From positions 50,471,676 through 50,535,675 of the forward strand of contig CM049311.1 of assembly GCA_026874595.1 (NCBI GenBank): a stretch of 64,000 nt of DNA. Reading direction: 5' to 3'. The notes below the pieces were generated by a model. The model saw nothing but the letters and a program-made list of their open reading frames with translations, was not told where the DNA came from and did no database searches. The position numbers were made by a program, and so were the translations under genes. This stretch comes from Sipunculus nudus (lineage: Eukaryota > Annelida > Sipuncula > Golfingiida > Sipunculidae). Of this stretch, positions 58,906 to 64,000 are shown piece after piece (the stretch's first letter is position 1; the number at the start of each line of letters is the position of its first letter).

Positions 58906-61420
58906 GGCACCACCTTGAATTTTAAACACTGATTACTCATCATGAAACAAGGACAGATGAGGACATCAATTTTAAGTGACATGAGTGATGTTCATTGAGA
59001 AATTGTGAGCACATGCAGCTTGATGAAGATGAGTGACTTGAAGGGGTCTATTTTGATATCTGTGACTAATGACAACCCCTTGAACCTTATTTCCAGAAAA
59101 CACTGATCTGACACACACAGGCTGTTCATTTTGTTTATATATCCATGTGTTTATAACATGCGGGAGGGTGCCAAAATAATCAAAAAACATTCAACTAGGA
59201 CATATGGTCAGGTTAATTAGTTTTGCAAATTTCATTTTACAACTGGTGACCTTTAAACTTCCACATATGCAACCTACAATCTTCAGTTACATGTTTTTTC
59301 CTTTTTGTCAACATGGGCACATATACTGAGTTTACAAACAGCTTGCAGATAAGCAAGGTCATATATTCTTCACAGAGGCATTATAGAACCTTTCTTATCA
59401 TGAATTACATACAGTTCATTAATGTGTAAGCGGAGTAAGCCTGAAATCACATAATGCTACAGGTGAGGCAGATGATTAGCTTGCTTCATTCAAAGTGAGA
59501 CACTTACACTCAGCATATTAATTGTTTTTATTAGACTTTTGTTCATGAGAATGACTTTTAAGCATTCATTTACTAAAATGAAATGGATAAGTAAAAAATA
59601 TAATATTAGGTCACATAAATAAGCTTCAGTGGTATGGTTCACTCAGCAACCGTCCCGGCTCAACCGGCCTGGATACACAGCTGACATGCGGTGGTTATTC
59701 ATATTAATAAAGTGGCCCATTCATTTTGCCTTTTTTATTCTTATTGTGATAACTGACAGCTGAAACTCTTCACACTTCACCCAGTCACATCAATCTAATT
59801 TTTACAAATAAAGTCTGTCTAGAATGTGTCTTGTTGTTTTTTTTATTATTATAAATATCTTCATTACTGTTATAACTACTTTTAAATAATGCAAAATGTT
59901 TTTCAATTTATTTATAATAAGTATAATCAGTTGACATACATGTACATGTGTGTTAGCATACCAGAGGATCATTAGGTGACCAGATGGTATGTTATATAGG
60001 TTAGATGGAAAATTAAAGGAGGCAGTAGCTAGATTTAAATTCTGTAAATTTATAGTAAGAATATTTTAAATGCTTTGGTCAAATAAATTCTGAGACAACA
60101 TAAACCCTATAACTCATGTTAATGGATCCAACAGACTTGTAAAAAATAACTCTTGTGAACATAGTAGTTCAAGGTACAGTAAAATGCTGTCAGTGCTGCC
60201 ATCTGCCATGGATGGTGGTAACTATCCAGAGCCAACACCTCGTGATGAACAGATTTTCTCCATAATGAATGCTGAATTAATCACATCTGATGCATGAATT
60301 GATCAATATGTTGCGACCTAACTTAACAAGTTCAAGCAGGTGTTGTCTCCTAGATATAACAACAAGTTTTGACCAAGACTTCTTAGATAGTCATATATCA
60401 ACCCTAACAAGTAGAAGTACTGGTAACTAATGTAAACTAAGTATTACATGTATGGATGTGAAGATGTTATTTCCCTTTCAGAAATACAGATGAATACCTT
60501 TGCAATTAGGATTTAAAATGATTGGGCACTAAAAAAGTTTAGTGCTACATTTCATTTAAAAAATAATAATTAAAACTGTGATTAAAGGCAGAGTTGCTGT
60601 AATAAATTGCCAGAGTAAGTTTGATAAAGGCTAATTGTTGGATTGACCATGAAAAAATATGACAAAACAGCCCCTTTCCTTGTAATTATTCAAATAAAAG
60701 AGGGAGAAAAAGAAAGTAGGAAGGAGAAAAAAATACAGGGAAAGACAGGAATGCTCTTTTTTTGTTGCTGATACCAAAAATGGCAAGATCTATCTGTGTC
60801 AAATGTACGTTCATTAACACTTGTGTATACACAGACCACTAGGTGTTTACAGCCCAGGTGTAGACACTTCATTATACCAAGCTAAAGACAAATCTGCACT
60901 CATACCCTCTACAACAAACTGTTAGTTAATCAGTCAGTATAAATATGTTTATGAATCAGATGAAGCATCTCATAATTAAGTAGAGTTCAATGACATAAAA
61001 AACAACATGAATTGTAATCAGCAAAACCATGCAATATTAGTGTTGATAATCAGTATTAGTTTCATAATAGATCATCACTCAAAGTGGGTAGACTTCTACT
61101 ATCCAATAATCAGAATTAATTAGCTGTTTAGGAGTCTGACGAGTCTGACATTTCTGACCATATACACACCTGGACATCTAATATGTTAGAATTCTATAGC
61201 TTAATGTGTGTGTGTGTGTGTAGTAACCTTGGGTATAATTAACAGCAAACATTTTTCTAGAGTTTGCTTGCAAGATTGATGATCAGATCATTCTGCCGAC
61301 CAAGCGTTCATAAATTATAATTGATAATTGGCCCATCACTATGCAAAATATACCTGAATATAAGCTGGACAGTACTCTCAAAACAAATACCTCAGACCTG
61401 CAAACCAATGCAAGATTTAC
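58906..61420. other. No gene seen; possible intron
   Basis: AT-rich, single-copy-looking. A 72-codon minus frame at 58972-59190 (QNEQPVCVRSVFSGNK) looks mildly protein-like but lacks splice support. A (TG)n run lies at 61206-61222. Confidence 0.35.
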
Positions 61421-61565
61421 CTGGTCAGAATATCCACTGGGATTAGCCATGTCTGGTTGTTCAGTATTGAATGTAACACTGCCATAAACATCATGTAATA
61501 TAATGCCACAGACTGAACAATTTTCAGTAGATGTACACACAGCCCCTGATGAGCCCCTCAAGTAG
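61421..61565 (-). CDS. Putative 145 bp internal exon with a Cys cluster
   Basis: On the minus strand CACTGTTTTCAACAG is a good acceptor. The exon starts with one base completing a codon, then 48 open codons: YLRGSSGAVCTSTENC, SVCGIILHDVYGSVTFN, TEQPDMANPSGYSDQ. It ends CAG before GTAAATCTTG, a plausible donor. The frame stays open past the donor to 61283, and another CAG with GTATAT lies near 61353, so a longer exon is possible. Cys spacing C-x5-C-x2-C followed by a Gly/Pro-rich strand-like stretch suggests an extracellular domain, perhaps remotely CUB-like. That is a guess. Confidence 0.45.
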
Positions 61566-62358
61566 CTGTTGAAAACAGTGAATCCACCAAGTTACAAAAC
61601 CCATGTAAATCAGACAACATGCAGTAAAGCAAAGGCTCTGACTTTATCCTCTGTTACATGATTGCAGCCACTACTGTAGGAGATGCTTAACTGTTCACCC
61701 CTGTTATCATCATACTATCTTGTTAAAGTGGATCACTTCAGTGGTGTTACTACAGCCTATGTGAAATACCTTTAAAATCAAGAAGGAAACAAATTATTTA
61801 AGTTTAACAAGATTTGATAATAAATAATGTGAAATTGTATAAGTAAAGAAGTAAGCAAGATCCTCACATGCACCAGTTACACAAATATTAAGGCAGATCA
61901 CTGCTTTGCCACCATCCTATTGAGACCTATGATGTTAGGTCTATTTAATATTCTGCGAGTCACATGCCGACCGTTTTCATAATAACAAACTGTTTCATGT
62001 GAAGGTGAATATAATTGTCACAGTAGTGAGAATACATGTGGCATGATATTCACAGAGGATATGTGTCAGTGACATGTCAAAACAGTTATTCATCAATATC
62101 ACCATGTGACCTTTAGAGTTATTTATAAAGAATAGAGATTCATCATACATATACCATATTTATCTTTTACATCGCATACCACATTTTATACCACAGAGTC
62201 AAATAACTATGGAGGAATAAACAGACCTGTTCTTGTGCCAATATGAATATCTGAACATGTCTAGTTAAAAAAAAATAAAGGAGGAAATGCAGGTAGGCAC
62301 ACAACCAGTGTTTTACTGGTACATGTTTTAGGTCTTATGATTTGTCTTCTTCTTACAG

Positions 62359-62491
62359 CTGGATGGATTGTAAAGGAAATGACTGGATGTTCCAGTTGAC
62401 ATCCAGACAAAGAGATGACAGACTAAAACCCATCACAGAAGCTCAGCATGGCTCAGACTCACCTGAACTATTCATCATATACATAAAATGA
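62359..62491 (+). CDS. Candidate terminal exon, weak
   Basis: TTGTCTTCTTCTTACAG at 62342-62358 is a good acceptor. It opens a 43-codon frame starting WMDCKGNDWMFQLTSRQRDD and ending ELFIIYIK before TGA. No upstream plus-strand exon is identified. On the opposite strand GTTCAG with GTGAGTCTG forms a strong donor at about 62459, so the signal may belong to a minus-strand exon instead, although the frames there carry stops. Treat as unproven. Confidence 0.2.
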
Positions 62492-62576
62492 CAACCTCAC
62501 TTCAGGTGTAAATCTAAATTCCTCACGCAGCAGCTATATGCTGCAGTCGTCTGAGACATCTTTTCATGAGACCGCT

Positions 62577-62652
62577 GCTTGGTATGGCAAGGTTCTCTGG
62601 GCAGGAACATCAAGGGCTCACAGAACACAGAACTGTAACCTGTTGGTCTGAT
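62577..62652. repeat. Inverted copy of the 73 bp repeat at 62788
   Basis: GCTTGGTATGGCAAGGTTCT then CTGGGCAGGAACA is the reverse complement of the TGTTCCTGCTCAGAGAACCT and TGCCATACCAAGC block at 62839-62860, with a few changes, and continues into TTGGTCTGATAAC. Together with the direct copies it can form a hairpin of about 70 bp arms with a 135 bp loop. Confidence 0.75.
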
Positions 62653-62787
62653 AACACCCATTCTGGCATAGGCCCAGGAACAGGACCAATGAAAGCTTGT
62701 TTCCAAATGTGTTCAAACCATGCAACGAGAGCGGGTGTCATATGTTTGAAATTTGGGCTGGATGCACTATGCAATACCAAGCTTTCA

Positions 62788-62939
62788 GTGGTCCGATAAC
62801 AATTCTTTGCTCTGTGCACACCCTTGTGTTCCTGCTCAGAGAACCTTGCCATACCAAGCAGTGGTCCGATAACAATTCTTTGCTCTGTGCACACCCTTGT
62901 GTTTCTGCTCAGAGAACCTTGCCATACCAAGCAGTGGTT
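62788..62939. repeat. 73 bp direct duplication
   Basis: GTGGTCCGATAACAATTCTT starts at 62788 and 62861. The two units differ by only one or two bases (TGTTCCTGC versus TGTTTCTGC), so the duplication is recent. Overlapping frames of 96 and 106 codons arise from it and are not called as genes. Confidence 0.85.
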
Positions 62940-63121
62940 AAACCCAACAATGTCTGGGAAGACTGCGGTGTATATTCACTGCTTTAGGAGTGTAGTGTAA
63001 ATCTGGATTGTTTAATTAGATCAATTATACATTCTTGGATTTTGCAAGTGATGGCCCTAGTTGTGTCCATGTTTCTACATCTTCTCATGGTGCACTGTGG
63101 TTGAAGCTTAACTGTTATAAA

Positions 63122-64000
63122 CTAGATATTTCTTGGCACCGCAGGTGCCATAGTATCCCCAGACAATTAATCCCCCCCCCCCTTTAAGAATAGGCCCCCC
63201 ATCTTCAGCAACAATTAATATCAGACCACACTCATAGAAAAGGTCATTCTCATAGAAAAGGTCATGATCCAAATTTCAATATACATCATCCCCTAACCCA
63301 TGTCTATGTATATGCAAGAAATCTGTCCATTAGTTTTTGACTTATAATGCTCACAATACTGTTAAGTGGCAATGATGGGGTATTAAACGGCATGAAAACA
63401 AGTAAAAAGAATTACAGGTGGCACCACCTGTTTCCCGTACATGACAACACTATCCAAGATCTTCGTTCAAGTTGATTTTTGGACCAATCAATGCATCCCT
63501 TATTGAGAAATTAATGATTTTGTGTGATTTTCACCATATATGGCAATATTAAAGGTCAAGGCCACTCATTGGAAAGGTCATGACCCCTATTCAAATAAAC
63601 ATTATCCTATAACCCATATCCATGTATATGCATAATATGAAAGAAATTTGTCCATTAGTTTTTGACTTATAATGCTCACAGTACTGATAAATGGCAATGA
63701 TGGGGTATTAAACGGCACAAAACAAGTAAAAGAATAACAGGTGGCCCCACCTGTTTCCGGTACATGATAATACTTTCCAAGATCTTCGAACATGTTGATT
63801 TTTGGACCAATGCATGCATCCCTTATTGAGATATTAATGATTTTGTGTAATTTTCACCATATATGGCAATTTTTCAAGGTCAAGGCCACTCTAATAGGAA
63901 AGGTCATGACCCCAATTTATATATACATCATCCCATAACCCATGTCTATGTATATGCATAATATGAAAGAAATCTGTCCATTAGTATTTGACTTATAATG
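63122..64000 (+). mobile_element. GTATCCCC hairpin-ended element, copy D, cut by the window edge
   Basis: The left end (AACTAGATATTTCTTGGCAC then CGCAGGTGCC) and the following body match copy B closely: CCATCTTCAGCAACAATTAA, ATTAAACGGCATG, GGTGGCACCACCTG. Like B, it lacks the 289 bp array. It runs out of the window before the right hairpin. Confidence 0.75.

Noticed and set aside
55216-58982. Many minus-strand frames (up to 161 codons) with Cys-Val-Ser repeats
   Set aside because: They follow the 37 bp unit, which has no stop in that orientation. The 37-residue period equals three units, and frame changes between units give the same peptides.
61353-61420. Second exon after a 23 bp intron (TTTGCAG then TTCAG/GTATAT)
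   Set aside because: A 23 bp intron is implausibly short; an extended exon to the GTATAT donor is the only reasonable alternative and is noted with the 61421-61565 entry.

Overview
This 64 kb window looks like AT-rich, repeat-dominated animal nuclear DNA. No stretch reads as a bacterial, organellar or viral gene set. Open frames are short, the few protein-like segments are bounded by GT/AG splice signals, and no rRNA, tRNA, CRISPR or operon-like structure is visible. The style of the repeats (families with tandem TGACCTTTGACC sites, GGACGG-type tails and CAGCTGAGCTAA ends) reminds me of bivalve and other mollusc genomes. That is inference from memory, not a database result.

Layout. 1-2212 is a nearly complete copy (A) of a hairpin-ended element, called here the GTATCCCC family; further copies lie at 28626-29855 (B), 38187-42265 (C) and 63122-64000 (D, cut by the window edge). 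Two lone right ends in reverse orientation start at 20607 and 55156. 2213-3401, 14985-16387 and 31385-35620 are dimers of a ~680 bp monomer with a GGAC-rich tail. 4584-7930 is an AT-rich stretch between ~125-160 bp inverted repeats. 7932-10347 is a repeat with CCCATGGGTC and CAGCTGAGC ends and an internal TGACCTTTGACC array. 12.2-14.9 kb is a decayed tandem region with G-runs. 16386-17110 is a 360 bp duplication. 17184-17459 is a small inverted-repeat element, and 18602-20439 a TA-flanked element with 13 bp inverted ends.

Tandem arrays stand out: 44 bp units (22058-23260), 278 bp (32440-33960), 50 bp (37221-37670), ~22 bp (39701-40198), 63 bp (41307-41560), 34 bp (44301-44440), 19 bp (48640-48985) and 37 bp with ~1.7 kb higher-order structure (55238-58905). 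Several elements are nested in others. The clearest cases are 39565-41701 inside copy C and 32158-35038 inside a GGAC-tailed dimer, because the interrupted sequence can be compared with an intact copy.

Genes. The best coding evidence is on the minus strand in the right third: putative internal exons at 61421-61565, 46258-46304 and 45312-45377, each with splice-site-like borders and open frames. They may belong to one long-intron gene, but this is unproven and the product is not recognised. Weaker candidates lie at 10595-10753 (+), 23312-23519 (-), 36677-36750 (+), 50427-50792 (-) and 62359-62491 (+). Most longer open frames are by-products of tandem repeats whose units lack stops. I see no new gene system. 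The most notable features are the covarying terminal hairpin of the GTATCCCC family, the dense arrays of nuclear-receptor-like sites inside repeats, and the nested element history.
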